A stretch of 54,377 nt of DNA from Oscillospiraceae bacterium (GTDB taxonomy: Bacteria > Bacillota > Clostridia > Oscillospirales > Acutalibacteraceae): contig WRED01000011.1 of the NCBI GenBank assembly GCA_009779495.1, positions 1 to 54,377 on the forward strand. The letters are read 5' to 3'. Of the stretch, positions 15,365 to 24,317 are shown one piece after another; positions within the stretch are counted from its first letter, which is position 1; every line of letters starts with the position of its first letter. Made by a program: the position numbers and the translations under genes. The notes below the pieces were generated by a model. That model was not told where the DNA came from and ran no database searches. It saw only the letters and a program-made list of their open reading frames with translations.

Positions 15365-16153
15365 ATGAAAGAGTGTTGCTGCGTGAACGAATTCATCAAC
15401 AGATACTTTAAGCGGCTGGGACTTGATTACAGCGAAGTCCCGCCCCTCGGCGCGGACTTGCTCAATCGTATACAATACGCGCACGTGACAAGGATACCGT
15501 ATGAAAATATCGACATCATAAACGGCCTGCCGCTTAAACTGGACGCGGACAGTCTGTTTGAAAAGATGATCGTAAACGGGCGCGGCGGCTACTGCTTTGA
15601 GCTGAACTGCCTTTACGCCCGCCTGCTCACGGAGCTGGGATTCAAGGTGGAAAGTTATATGGCGAGGTTTCTTCGCAACGAAACGGAAATACCCATGCGC
15701 CGTCACAGGGTTCTGCTTGCCTCCTGCCCAGGCAGAGAAACCTTTCTCTGCGACGCGGGGGTTGGAACCATCGCCCCGCGCCACCCCATACCCTTTCGCT
15801 TTTTGGAGGAATTCCGCCAGTTCGGCGAGACCTACCGCTTGCGCACTGACGGTTTTTACGGCACCGTGCTTGAGGAGCTGTACAAGGGCGAATGGCGTGA
15901 CATGTTCGGATTTACCGCCGAAAAACAGCTTGATATAGATTATGTCATGCCGTCGTTTTACTGCGAAAAGCACCCGGATTCTATTTTCAACAAGGATTTG
16001 ATGATAGCGATAAAAACAAAAACAGGAAGAAAAACCATTGACGGAAATGTTTATAAGGAATTCGAGAGCGAAGAGATCATATTTATAAAGGAACTGGCTC
16101 CCAATGAAATCACAGGATGTTTAGGGGAAGAATTTGGGTTGAAGTTTACATAA
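15365..16153 (+). CDS. Arylamine N-acetyltransferase
   Basis: The 262-residue product has the NAT catalytic triad: Cys77 in RGGYCFELN, His114 in RRHRVLL and Asp130 in LCDAGVG. The N-terminal HVTRIPYENIDI is also typical. NATs move acetyl from acetyl-CoA to arylamines and hydrazines, or act on related acyl chemistry. It starts 9 bp after the MBL-fold gene, so co-transcription is likely although function appears unrelated. No strong ribosome site is seen before ATG 15365; GTG 15383 is another possible start. Confidence 0.9.
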   Translation: MKECCCVNEFINRYFKRLGLDYSEVPPLGADLLNRIQYAHVTRIPYENIDIINGLPLKLDADSLFEKMIVNGRGGYCFELNCLYARLLTELGFKVESYMARFLRNETEIPMRRHRVLLASCPGRETFLCDAGVGTIAPRHPIPFRFLEEFRQFGETYRLRTDGFYGTVLEELYKGEWRDMFGFTAEKQLDIDYVMPSFYCEKHPDSIFNKDLMIAIKTKTGRKTIDGNVYKEFESEEIIFIKELAPNEITGCLGEEFGLKFT

Positions 16154-16179
16154 AACAGTTGGGCGAGCAATAGCCCTTG

Positions 16180-16305
16180 TCACATAAGGCTTTCGCGCTG
16201 CCGGAGCGCCGCTCCGTTCGCCGTGATGATCGGAAACGAGTCAAAAAAGTGATCCGTGTGCTCCATGTCGATATCTTTGTGCGACTTGTGTATGTATTCG
16301 CTCAC
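16180..16305 (-). pseudogene. IS200/IS605-type TnpA, N-terminal remnant
   Basis: On the minus strand a GTG start at 16305, preceded by AGGAGA at 16322-16317, encodes SEYIHKSHK, the usual beginning of IS200-like transposases of Clostridia. After these ten residues the frame continues for 31 unrelated residues to a stop. The HUH and Tyr motifs are absent. The GC hairpin upstream (CCGCAGATCGGCGG, near 16358-16371) resembles a transposon end. It is in the opposite orientation to the C-terminal remnant at 13719. Confidence 0.55.
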
Positions 16306-16485
16306 CTTTAGCTTTTTCTCCTATTTTACTCTTTCTGCTATTGGTTTGCAAGTCTCGCCGCAGATCGGCGGGGAATTAGACCCGAAGAGATTAAACTCTT
16401 GTACCGATTACCCACCTTTTTGCGTTCCTGTGTAAAAGCCTTTCCGCAGTTTTTCATACGCTTTCGATCTTCGCTCCCATGTTTT

Positions 16486-16523
16486 CACCCCTCCTGTGCG
16501 TTCATTACAGCACAGGAGGGGTG
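16486..16523. repeat. Perfect 14-bp-stem hairpin
   Basis: CACCCCTCCTGTGC (16486-16499) pairs fully with 16510-16523 across a 10-nt loop. There is no T-run on either side, so a terminator role is not supported. It lies downstream of the GH3 gene. Confidence 0.7.
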
Positions 16524-16627
16524 GCTTCATAGCTGAAAGGGCATTGGGCGGTTACGTGGTGCAAAAACAAAATTTTTGTTCATTAACATGAATACACCTT
16601 GACTCAGCCTTGAATTCCGTATAAAAA

Positions 16628-19255
16628 TCAGAACAACACCCGCAAGAACCACAAGAACGCGTCCGCGACATTTGCCAAGGCGAAGCGGAAAACCGAGACT
16701 GTGTAGGGAAAGGTGAAGCTCCACTCGTCCGGCGTGGTCAGCGCATTGAGGAGTGAATCGTCATAGGTCAGTTCCGGGCGGAGGAAAGCGCGGGACTGCA
16801 TCTTCATGACGCAGATGTTTTTGCAGGCAACGCGCAACGCGGCGCCGAAGCCGACCGGGTCACGCAGGTAGGCCACTTGAACCGCGAGAAAATGCGAGGG
16901 GATAACGAGGAGGTTGATGCCGGCCAATATCGTGTCGTTGCCGTTATACACCGCCAGAACCGGGCTCATATACCCGGTGCCGGTAAAGTTCGACGAAAAG
17001 TCCGATACCACAAAGCCCACAAAGCCCCATTCTTTGCGCAGAAGGTCATTCAGCAGCACGGAGCTCGCGCCGCACCAGACCGTACCCAGCCGGTTGTAGC
17101 CCGACATCACCCCGGCGGCCTTCGTCTCTTTCAGCGGTATCTCAAAGGCCTTGAGGTAAATTTCGCGCATCGCCTGTTCGTCCGCCCAAGTGAAGATTCC
17201 GTTGCGGTTGGCCTCCTGGTCATTGAGGACAAAGTGCTTGATCGTCGTCACAAGCCCCTCGGCTTTCGCGCCGCCGACAATGCCGGAGGCCATTTTGCCG
17301 GAAAGAAGCGGGTCCTCGGAGAAGTACTCAAAATTACGGCCACCGCACGGGTTGCGGTGGATATTCGCCCCCGGGGCATACCAAACGTCCGTGCCGATGT
17401 CGCGCGCCTCAATCCCGACGCTTTTACCCATCTGCTCGGCCAGCTCGAAGTTCCATGTGCAGGCAATCGCCGTCTCACAGGGGTAGGCTGTCCCGGAGTC
17501 GGTATAGAGCAGGCCGTTGCGGCCTTTCACCGACGACGGGCCATCGTTGTCCATCGTGTGGGGAATCCCAAGACGCGGCACGCCATGTGTCTCATACCCG
17601 CCGTTGATCACGAGCATCGTCATCTCTTGCAGGGTCAACTGGTCAAGGAACCTGTCCCAAAGCTCGTCGTTGTTGCTGTCCTTATAGACATCCTGTAAAG
17701 TGATCGCCTTGTCGTAGCGCACCCCCAGCTTCGGCACGGCGCCTGTTTTCGCAGGCTCAGGCCACTTGTCCGCGTTCTTGACCGCGTCGGTCGCCGTGAG
17801 GTTCCGCGCCTCGGGCAGGTCCTCGGGGTTCGCTCGCGAGAGAACGGGGAAGCCGCTGTACACGTCGCCGAACAGGTTTTTGATCTCCGTCCCGGTCACG
17901 GGGTCTTTACTGATTACAACATCTTTTTTATTTGTATAAGTGAAGCTGTCGATGTGCGTGCGCACGTCCTTGCCGAGGATGATCTCGTAGGCGCCCTTTT
18001 CGAGCACCCAGGCCTCGCGCCCGGCTTGATCGTAGGAGGCCATGTCGTTGATATTGAACGTTACGGTGACGGTCTGCTTCTCGCCGGGCTTCAGCAGCTT
18101 CGTCTTAGCGAAGCCGCCAAGCTCGATCGCGCTCTTCTCGATGCCGCCTTTTGTGTACGGCGCGCTATAGTACACCTGCACGGTATCTCTCCCGGCTGTT
18201 TTGCCGGTGTTTTTCACCTCGGCTTTCAGCGTAACCTTGCCGCCGCTGACACTGTGGCTGCACAGGGTCTGCTTAAAGCCAGTGTACGAAAGCCCGTAGC
18301 CAAACGGGTACTGCACCCGCTCTTTCGCGAAAGTTTCGAAGTAGCGGTACCCGACATAGATGCCCTCGATATATTCCACGTAGTTCCCGCCGCCGTTGTA
18401 GGCATAATCGCCGAAGCACGCGCTCGACGGATGGTCGTCAATATTGTAGGAAATCGTATCTGCCAGTTTGCCGGAGGGATTCACTTGGCCGCTTAACATC
18501 CGCGCCACAGCTGTCATCCCGAACTCGCCGGGTATCCATATAATCGCGGCCGCCTTGATGCTGTCATAGTCATCCAGCCAGCCCATCTCCATGATGTTCC
18601 CGATATTGAACAGCACCACCACCTGAGGGAACGCAGCGGCAACTTTTTCGACCAGCGCCTTTTCCGCGCCGCTCAGACGCAGCGTGTCCGCGCTGTGGTC
18701 CTTGCCCTCAGCGCTCGTGCGGCTGATCATAATCAGCGCCGTTTCCGAATACGCCCGCGCGTTTTGCATGATCTTGTCCGTCAACTTACTGACCGGCATC
18801 TCTTTAATCGTGTTCTGGAAAAAGGCCAGTGACAGCAAATTATTGATCTGCGTGCTGTCGGTCTTGGGAGCCCGAATCTGGCTGTCGTTCGCCTCATAGA
18901 TCTTCCGCAGTTCCGCGTTGCAAGAGATTCCTTCGGCATCCAGCGCGCCGTAGAACGAGACGGGATTCTCGGACGTGATCGCCCCGGAGCCCGCGCCGCC
19001 ATAGAAAGGGCTCACGGAACCGGAACCGAAAATGTTGAGCTTTTTGCCCGCCAGCGGAAGCAGGTCGTCCTCGTTCTTCAGCAGCACAATGCCCTCCGCC
19101 TCCAGGTCAACCGCCGTTTGGCTGGTTTTCGCGATAATGTCCGCGCCGATGTCGCCGCTAAACGCCGCAGCAAGCGGCGCAAGCGCCCCCGCCGCCAGCC
19201 AGAGTGCCAGCAACACGCATCCCAGTTTTCTGATCCCCGCAGCATGGTGTTTCAT
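16628..19255 (-). CDS. GH3 beta-glucosidase-type enzyme, permuted domain order
   Basis: ATG 19255 is chosen for AAAGGTGG seven bases upstream. A signal peptide/anchor spans residues ~1-30. Domain order is unusual: the GH3 alpha/beta-sandwich (VDLEAEGIVLLKNEDDLLPL) comes first, then a fibronectin-III-like domain (VQVYYSAP, WVLEKGAYEIILG), and last the (beta/alpha)8 barrel with CTWN, GANIHRNPCGGRNFEYFSEDP, KHFVLNDQE and the nucleophile Asp in VVSDFSSNFTGTGY. In most GH3 proteins the barrel is N-terminal. The C-terminus ends in a hydrophobic stretch. It should release glucose or a related sugar from oligosaccharides at the cell surface. Confidence 0.9.
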   Translation of the reverse strand: MKHHAAGIRKLGCVLLALWLAAGALAPLAAAFSGDIGADIIAKTSQTAVDLEAEGIVLLKNEDDLLPLAGKKLNIFGSGSVSPFYGGAGSGAITSENPVSFYGALDAEGISCNAELRKIYEANDSQIRAPKTDSTQINNLLSLAFFQNTIKEMPVSKLTDKIMQNARAYSETALIMISRTSAEGKDHSADTLRLSGAEKALVEKVAAAFPQVVVLFNIGNIMEMGWLDDYDSIKAAAIIWIPGEFGMTAVARMLSGQVNPSGKLADTISYNIDDHPSSACFGDYAYNGGGNYVEYIEGIYVGYRYFETFAKERVQYPFGYGLSYTGFKQTLCSHSVSGGKVTLKAEVKNTGKTAGRDTVQVYYSAPYTKGGIEKSAIELGGFAKTKLLKPGEKQTVTVTFNINDMASYDQAGREAWVLEKGAYEIILGKDVRTHIDSFTYTNKKDVVISKDPVTGTEIKNLFGDVYSGFPVLSRANPEDLPEARNLTATDAVKNADKWPEPAKTGAVPKLGVRYDKAITLQDVYKDSNNDELWDRFLDQLTLQEMTMLVINGGYETHGVPRLGIPHTMDNDGPSSVKGRNGLLYTDSGTAYPCETAIACTWNFELAEQMGKSVGIEARDIGTDVWYAPGANIHRNPCGGRNFEYFSEDPLLSGKMASGIVGGAKAEGLVTTIKHFVLNDQEANRNGIFTWADEQAMREIYLKAFEIPLKETKAAGVMSGYNRLGTVWCGASSVLLNDLLRKEWGFVGFVVSDFSSNFTGTGYMSPVLAVYNGNDTILAGINLLVIPSHFLAVQVAYLRDPVGFGAALRVACKNICVMKMQSRAFLRPELTYDDSLLNALTTPDEWSFTFPYTVSVFRFALANVADAFLWFLRVLF

Positions 19256-19286
19256 CAGGTTTCCACCTTTCTTATGTAATACCATC

Positions 19287-19315
19287 ATTTTAGCATAATA
19301 TTTTACATTTTACAA
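19287..19315 (-). promoter_or_regulatory. Promoter for GH3 gene
   Basis: On the minus strand TTGTAA (19315-19310) and TAAAAT (19292-19287) are 17 bp apart, about 30 bp before the start codon. Confidence 0.5.
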
Positions 19316-19589
19316 GGTGTTTTTTGTATGGGCTGTTGAGGGCCGCAAAGCAAATCGCGCCTACAAAAAGCCGAAAAAAGTGGCGGCTCAATTGCTCTGA
19401 CCGACATGCTTAGGGGGTTTTTAACAGTATTATGTATACCAACTTTCAAGGTCGGCGTCTTATTCTTTTAAGCTGTTTGTTCCGGAGGCGTACCATCTAT
19501 CAGCCACGCCACCATCTGTATTTCTAATATACGTCATATCGCCAACATTGTTAAGCTTTTCTTTCAAGCGCACGAACAAAAAATTTTTC

Positions 19590-19618
19590 TTGCATTCCTC
19601 CCTCAAAAATGTTATAAT
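19590..19618 (+). promoter_or_regulatory. Promoter for ilvE
   Basis: TTGCAT (19590-19595) and TATAAT (19613-19618) are 17 bp apart, 32 bp before the ilvE start codon, so the leader is very short and contains no room for a T-box or attenuator. Confidence 0.65.
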
Positions 19619-19650
19619 ATTTTTTATAATTTGAAACGGAGGTAAGAAGT

Positions 19651-20721
19651 ATGTTAAACATCAGAATCGAAAAAACGACGTCTCCGAAGCAAAAGCCCGC
19701 CTCCGGAGAGCCCTTGGGCTTCGGGAAGCTGTTCACGGATCACATGTTCGTCATGGACTACGCGCAGGACAAGGGCTGGCACGACCCCAGAGTCGTCCCT
19801 TTCGCGAACCTGTCGCTCTCCCCCGCTACCATGGTTTTCCATTACGGCCAGGAAATGTTTGAGGGACTCAAGGCGTACAGGTGCGCGGACGGCAAGGCCT
19901 GCCTCTTCCGCCCCGACATGAACGCCAGGCGGACAAACGCCTCAAACGACAGGCTCGTCATCCCGCGCGTCCCGGAGGAGGATTTCGTGCAGGCCGTGAA
20001 AGCCGTCGTCAAGGTAGACGAGGACTGGATCCCCACCGCGCCGGGCACGTCGCTCTACATACGCCCCTTTATCATCGCGACTGACGAGTTTTTGGGCGTA
20101 GCTCCGTCCAAATCCTACATGTTTATCATCATCCTCTCCCCCAGCGGCGCGTACTATGACAGCGGCCTGGCCCCCGTCGGCATCTGGATCGAGGACGATT
20201 ATGTCCGCGCGGTCAAGGGCGGCATGGGCTTCGCCAAGGCAGGCGGCAACTACGCGGCCAGTCTCATTGCGCAGGTCAAGGCCCACGACGAGGGATTTTC
20301 GCAGGTACTTTGGCTCGACGGCGCCCAGCGCAAATACGTCGAGGAAGTCGGCGCGATGAACATCTTCTTCAAGATCGCCGGAAAAATCGTGACGCCGGAG
20401 TTAAGCGGCAGCATCCTGCCCGGCATCACGCGCGATTCCGTCATACAGCTTTGCAGATCTTGGGGCATCACCGTGGAGGAGCGCAAGGTGTCTGTCGAGG
20501 AGCTGCTCACGGCACAGGCCGGCGGCACGCTGGAGGAGGTTTTCGGCACGGGTACGGCCGCCGTTATCTCCCCGGTCGGCAAGCTGCGCTATAAGGACGA
20601 CGTTATGACGATTCAGGACGGCGGCATCGGCGAACTGAGCCAGAAGCTTTACGACACGGTTACGGGCATACAACTGGGCGAGCTGCCGGATGAATTCGGG
20701 TGGCGGGTTTTTATTGATTAG
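19651..20721 (+). CDS. ilvE: Branched-chain amino acid aminotransferase
   Basis: GGAGGTAA precedes ATG. The 356-residue product is a fold-type IV PLP enzyme of the BCAT group: HYGQEMFEGLKAYR, RPFIIATDEFLGV, the PLP-lysine region GFAKAGGNYAASL, VLWLDG, YVEEVGAMNIFF and GTGTAAVISPVG. It exchanges amino groups between Leu/Ile/Val and 2-oxoglutarate, the last step of their synthesis. It appears to be monocistronic: its own promoter, a stop codon within a heptad repeat (TAGGAAT twice at 20719-20732), and a terminator at 20744. Confidence 0.96.
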   Translation: MLNIRIEKTTSPKQKPASGEPLGFGKLFTDHMFVMDYAQDKGWHDPRVVPFANLSLSPATMVFHYGQEMFEGLKAYRCADGKACLFRPDMNARRTNASNDRLVIPRVPEEDFVQAVKAVVKVDEDWIPTAPGTSLYIRPFIIATDEFLGVAPSKSYMFIIILSPSGAYYDSGLAPVGIWIEDDYVRAVKGGMGFAKAGGNYAASLIAQVKAHDEGFSQVLWLDGAQRKYVEEVGAMNIFFKIAGKIVTPELSGSILPGITRDSVIQLCRSWGITVEERKVSVEELLTAQAGGTLEEVFGTGTAAVISPVGKLRYKDDVMTIQDGGIGELSQKLYDTVTGIQLGELPDEFGWRVFID

Positions 20722-20743
20722 GAATTAGGAATTGCAGATGGAA

Positions 20744-20774
20744 AAACAGGGCGGGTTTTGAACCTGCCCTGTTT
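20744..20774. terminator. Bidirectional terminator between ilvE and BspA-like gene
   Basis: AAACAGGGCGGG (20744-20755) pairs with CCTGCCCTGTTT (20763-20774). A-rich and T-rich flanks allow it to serve both convergent genes. Confidence 0.85.
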
Positions 20775-20790
20775 ATTTAGTGCCAATATT

Positions 20791-22527
20791 CTAATATTGT
20801 ATCCCCAGCAGCATCGCAAAGAACGACACGATATACTGCCACCATTGCATCTTGACCGTTACCGTGCACTCAGCCTTTTTCGTCGAATCGGCGGCGGACG
20901 TCGCGGTGATCTTCGCCGTACCCGCGCCGACAGCCGTCACTTTACCGTTTTCGTCCACGGTCGCGATTTTCACGTTGTCGCTTTTCCACGTAACCTTTTT
21001 GTTCGTCGCGTGATCCGGCGTGACCTTTGCCTCAAGAGTCGCCGCGTCCTTGTAATTCAAGTTCAAAGTCGCGGGGGTCAGTTCGACCTTAGTGACCGGT
21101 ACTGTGGCGGTGTTGCCCCTCGTGATAACCGTCGCCGTTGCTGTTTTGTTGCCATCTTCGGTCGTCACCGTTATCTTGGCCGTGCCGTTGAATCCCGGAA
21201 TCAGCCGGCCGGCGGCCACAGCGGCCGCGTCCGCCAAATTAAGCTTGGTTACGTTAAACTTCGCGATATTTTCATCCGACGATGACAGCGTTACATTTTG
21301 GTTCGTCGCGTTTGAAGGGATCGTTTCAACCTTGATCGCGTATTGGTTGCCGTAATCAATGTAAAATCCGGCTCCGTCAGCGCCGGCATATGTGAATTTC
21401 ACGCCGGTAACCGCTATCGGATTCTGTACATTGACCTTGATGGTGGCCGTTTTGGGGCCTGCGCCGTCCCCCACCTTTATGGTAAGCGTAGCTATGCCAA
21501 CCGCATCGGCCGTGAAATAATATTTGCCGTTCGTGGTGTCTTTCTCCGGCTGGGAGATGAAACCCGTTGGAGACGCCGTTATGGTCACAGCTTCGGTCGT
21601 GTCGGCGGGCGTAAGCTCAAACTTGACCTCATAACGATAGGTTCTTCTGACAATAATTTCTGTGTCATTGACGAACGTGAACTTGACGCCGGTTGCGGCT
21701 ACCGTTCCGCCCGTCACCGTAACCGTGCGAGTAGCGGTTTTCAGGCTGTTCGCGGAGGTCGCCGTGATCGTGGCGGTTCCGTTGTTTACGCCGTGGACGA
21801 CGCCGTCCTGACCGACATAGGCTACGTTCTCGTTGCTTGACTTCCAGCGAACGACTTGGTTTGACACGCTTGCCGGAATAAAGGCCGCGTTAAGCTGCGC
21901 TGAGACTTTGGCGGCATCGCTTACATCAAGCGCAACTGTCGCGGGAGTTATGGAGATTGACGTTGCCTCATTATCGCCGCCGTCCAGATAATCCAGCGCG
22001 AAACCGTAAGTCGACGCGTATTTTGCGCCCGCGGTATAATCATACGTAAAGATCTTGAAACCGGCTATCTTGGCGTAAGCCCCGCTAACGTGGGTAAAGC
22101 CTACAGCATTGGCGCCGACTTCTATGACGCCCTTAGGAATCGTAATCTCTTTCAGGTTCGGACAGTTATAAAACGCGTCCTTTGCAATGACCTCCATCGT
22201 TCCCGGAATTACCACGCTTGTAAGATTAGTGGCTGAAAACGCCTTTTCGCCGATTGCTGTCACTGTATACTTACTGTCGATTTTGTCGGGGATCGTCACT
22301 GTGCCGGACATCCCGGTGTATAGCGTAATCTTACAGGTTTTTGCCGCTTCGCTGATGACATCGTAGTTGTAGTCCCCTGACACCGCCCCGATGTTCTCAG
22401 CCGCTATCGGCTCCTCCCTAGGCACAGGAGCCGCCGCGGAAGAACCAAACATCAGCGCGGGTACAGCCGCGAGCGCCATCAATACGGCCAGAGCAACGCA
22501 GAGCCTTGATTTTGTCCCTTTCTTCAT
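20791..22527 (-). CDS. Secreted BspA-type LRR / Big_2 surface protein
   Basis: ATG 22527 follows AAGGAG; upstream in-frame codons are discarded because the signal peptide begins here (MKKGTKSRLCVALAVLMALA). Residues ~50-140 hold LRR_5 (BspA) repeats (YTVTAIGEKAFSATNLTSVVIP, KDAFYNCPNLKEITIP), followed by four Big_2-like Ig domains; the last is the most regular (VTWKSDNVKIATVDENGKV). The C-terminus is a short aromatic/hydrophobic segment (WWQYIVSFFAMLLGI) rather than LPXTG. Such proteins usually bind host or polymer surfaces. Exact ligand unknown. Confidence 0.85.
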   Translation of the reverse strand: MKKGTKSRLCVALAVLMALAAVPALMFGSSAAAPVPREEPIAAENIGAVSGDYNYDVISEAAKTCKITLYTGMSGTVTIPDKIDSKYTVTAIGEKAFSATNLTSVVIPGTMEVIAKDAFYNCPNLKEITIPKGVIEVGANAVGFTHVSGAYAKIAGFKIFTYDYTAGAKYASTYGFALDYLDGGDNEATSISITPATVALDVSDAAKVSAQLNAAFIPASVSNQVVRWKSSNENVAYVGQDGVVHGVNNGTATITATSANSLKTATRTVTVTGGTVAATGVKFTFVNDTEIIVRRTYRYEVKFELTPADTTEAVTITASPTGFISQPEKDTTNGKYYFTADAVGIATLTIKVGDGAGPKTATIKVNVQNPIAVTGVKFTYAGADGAGFYIDYGNQYAIKVETIPSNATNQNVTLSSSDENIAKFNVTKLNLADAAAVAAGRLIPGFNGTAKITVTTEDGNKTATATVITRGNTATVPVTKVELTPATLNLNYKDAATLEAKVTPDHATNKKVTWKSDNVKIATVDENGKVTAVGAGTAKITATSAADSTKKAECTVTVKMQWWQYIVSFFAMLLGIQY

Positions 22528-22730
22528 TTTAATAATCTCCTTTTCAAAATTTATACAAAAATAGAACTTACATGATTTATTGTAAGGCAATTCAACGATA
22601 TTTGCAATAGCTTATAGGATTTCTTAACTGTTTTTTAATATTTCTCTGTACATTTGCATAAATTTCTTTTTTGGATGTAGTCAAAATGCTTAATAAGTGC
22701 GGCGTGCCGAGACGTCACGCCCTACATTTT

Positions 22731-22804
22731 AACGCACCGCGTTTCCTAACAGCCAAATATAATGGGGTACGGGGCGATAGTCCCGTCAACAATTCTCAAT
22801 TCGC
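22731..22804. repeat. Half copy of the 37660-37800 palindrome
   Basis: GTTTCCTAACAGCCAAATAT followed by AATGGGGTACGGGG and CCCGTCAACAATTCTCAATT matches the reverse complement of one arm of the palindrome at 37660-37800 with few changes. It ends in two AATTCNC heptads, 13 bp from the stop of the nucleotidyltransferase gene. Confidence 0.7.
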
Positions 22805-22817
22805 AGCAAAGCCGCGC

Positions 22818-24182
22818 TCACCATCCGTATTTCTCCGGCCCCCACGTCCTCTCGACAAGTGTCTGCTCGTTGTAGATCAGCGTGCGGTCCGGCACATCCT
22901 TGTTCAGCGTGACCCCCGCCCCGACAACACTGTAGACGCCGACTTTCACGCCCGGCATCAAAATCGCGTTGACGCCCGTGCGGCAGTAGTCGCCCAGAAA
23001 AACCGCGTCGCCGCTGCCCCGGTGGAACTCCCTGCGCCCTTTGACTTTCTGCATGGTGATGAAGTCGTCGAAGCGCAGGCTGCCGCAAACCGTCGCGGCG
23101 CCCAGGTCGGTGTTCGTGCCAATAATGCCGCCCCATTCCATATAATGGTAAAGATAGACCCGGTCGAGGATCACGCCGTCAACCTCCGCCGCGTGGCTGA
23201 CGATGCACTCGTTGCCGATGGTGGTGGCGCCCTCGATGAAGCAGGCGTTGCGTATTTTGCATTCGTCGCCGATGACAACATCCCCGCTGACGATCGCGCC
23301 GTTTTTGATCTCGGTATTGTCGCCGACGATGATGTTTCCCTCGATGATCACATTTTTGCCGATTGTGGAGTTTTTGCCCAGTTTCACGAAGCCGCCGATC
23401 ACCGCCGTCGGGTCGATGGACGCGCCCTGCGCAAGCTCATTTTTCGTCAGCGCGCCGCATCTTCTGCTGTTGATTTCGCTGTTCGCGTCAAGGACGTGCC
23501 AGGGCTTGTCGATGTCAAAGACACGCTGTTTCGCCTCGACGGCCAAAAGCTTCATACCGCGCCGCATCTCCTCCTCGAGGGCGCTTTCGAGGTAGCTCTC
23601 AACCGGCACCATCATGCCGACCTCTGTGCTGCGGAAGCGGTTCGAGCTAAATTTCAGTGAATCAAAAAAGCTGTGCTTCAGCGCAAAGCCGCCGAAAAAG
23701 TGCGTAATTTTCCCGCGCGGATGACCGAGTATCCCGCTGACGCAACCGTCACTCAGGTCACAGCCGATCACATCGCCCGTCCTGTCACGGATCACGTCGA
23801 CCAGTGCGGTATTTTCCCCGGACGAAGTAAACGTGTCCGCGAGCGCGCGCAAGTCCTCCGGCGCGGCGATCGTGTCGCCATGCAGCGCCAAAAAGTCGCC
23901 GTCCACCAGATCACGGGCTTTCAGCAGGGAAAAGGCCGTGCCTTTGGGCTTGTCGTCCGCGATCACTTTCACGCGCGTATCGTCGCGGAAATATGCAACA
24001 ATCTCCTCGATAAAACGGTTGCCGACGATCACAATGTTCTCGAAACCCATTTCCACAAGCGCGTCCACGGAATACGCGACGATGGGTTTGTTCGATATCG
24101 GCATCATCACCTTGCAGCGTACCGACGCGTAGGGCCAGAATTTTGTGCCCTCACCGGCACAGAGAATCACAGCGTTTTTCAT
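22818..24182 (-). CDS. GlmU/mannose-1-P-guanylyltransferase-like sugar nucleotidyltransferase
   Basis: GGAGG precedes ATG. The N-terminal ~230 residues form a nucleotidyltransferase Rossmann domain with the GEGTKFWP...KVMMPI signature (Lys and Gly-rich loop), LALHGDT and an Arg/Asp-rich active site. The C-terminal half is a left-handed beta-helix of hexapeptide repeats, as in GlmU and in sugar-1-phosphate thymidylyl/uridylyl transferases. It should couple NTP with a (possibly amino-) sugar 1-phosphate. Whether the helix also acetylates is unclear. A GH84 and a GlcNAc-kinase-like gene lie upstream on the same strand. Confidence 0.85.
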   Translation of the reverse strand: MKNAVILCAGEGTKFWPYASVRCKVMMPISNKPIVAYSVDALVEMGFENIVIVGNRFIEEIVAYFRDDTRVKVIADDKPKGTAFSLLKARDLVDGDFLALHGDTIAAPEDLRALADTFTSSGENTALVDVIRDRTGDVIGCDLSDGCVSGILGHPRGKITHFFGGFALKHSFFDSLKFSSNRFRSTEVGMMVPVESYLESALEEEMRRGMKLLAVEAKQRVFDIDKPWHVLDANSEINSRRCGALTKNELAQGASIDPTAVIGGFVKLGKNSTIGKNVIIEGNIIVGDNTEIKNGAIVSGDVVIGDECKIRNACFIEGATTIGNECIVSHAAEVDGVILDRVYLYHYMEWGGIIGTNTDLGAATVCGSLRFDDFITMQKVKGRREFHRGSGDAVFLGDYCRTGVNAILMPGVKVGVYSVVGAGVTLNKDVPDRTLIYNEQTLVERTWGPEKYGW

Positions 24183-24230
24183 TTGTAGAATATTCCTCCG
24201 TTATTTTTAATGTGAATTTTTATTGTTTTT

Positions 24231-24305
24231 GACCTTTGCGTTGATGTAATATTTTGTTGTGTTTTGTAGTTGTACCCCTCCGGCACTGCGTGCCGGAGGG
24301 GTTGG
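24231..24305. repeat. Dispersed GC-rich palindromic repeat, copy B (short)
   Basis: Leader GACCTTTGCGTTGATGTAA (also before copy C) is followed by the element ends CCCCTCCGGCACTGC/TGCCGGAGGGG without the middle. The right end lies 12 bp beyond the GH84 stop codon. It forms a GC hairpin that could end transcripts. Confidence 0.7.
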
Positions 24306-24317
24306 AAAACATACAAA

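Larger units (their letters stand above)
16154..16627. other. Gene-poor stretch with IS remnant and hairpin
   Basis: Between the NAT gene and the GH3 gene I see only the IS200 remnant (16180-16305) with its upstream end-like hairpin, and a perfect 14-bp hairpin (16486-16499 with 16510-16523, CACCCCTCCTGTGC and complement). No intact gene is supported. Confidence 0.6.
19256..19650. other. Divergent intergenic region between GH3 and ilvE
   Basis: It holds a promoter for each flanking gene at its ends. In the ~270 bp between them I see no gene, strong hairpin or known repeat. Confidence 0.6.

Noticed and set aside
16877-17698. 273-codon plus-strand open frame
   Set aside because: It is antisense to the GH3 catalytic barrel and shows no motif or start signal.
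22671-23660. Long plus-strand open frame of 329 codons
   Set aside because: It is the complement of the sugar nucleotidyltransferase gene, has no ribosome site, and its translation is Arg/Ala/His/Asp-rich without any fold signature.
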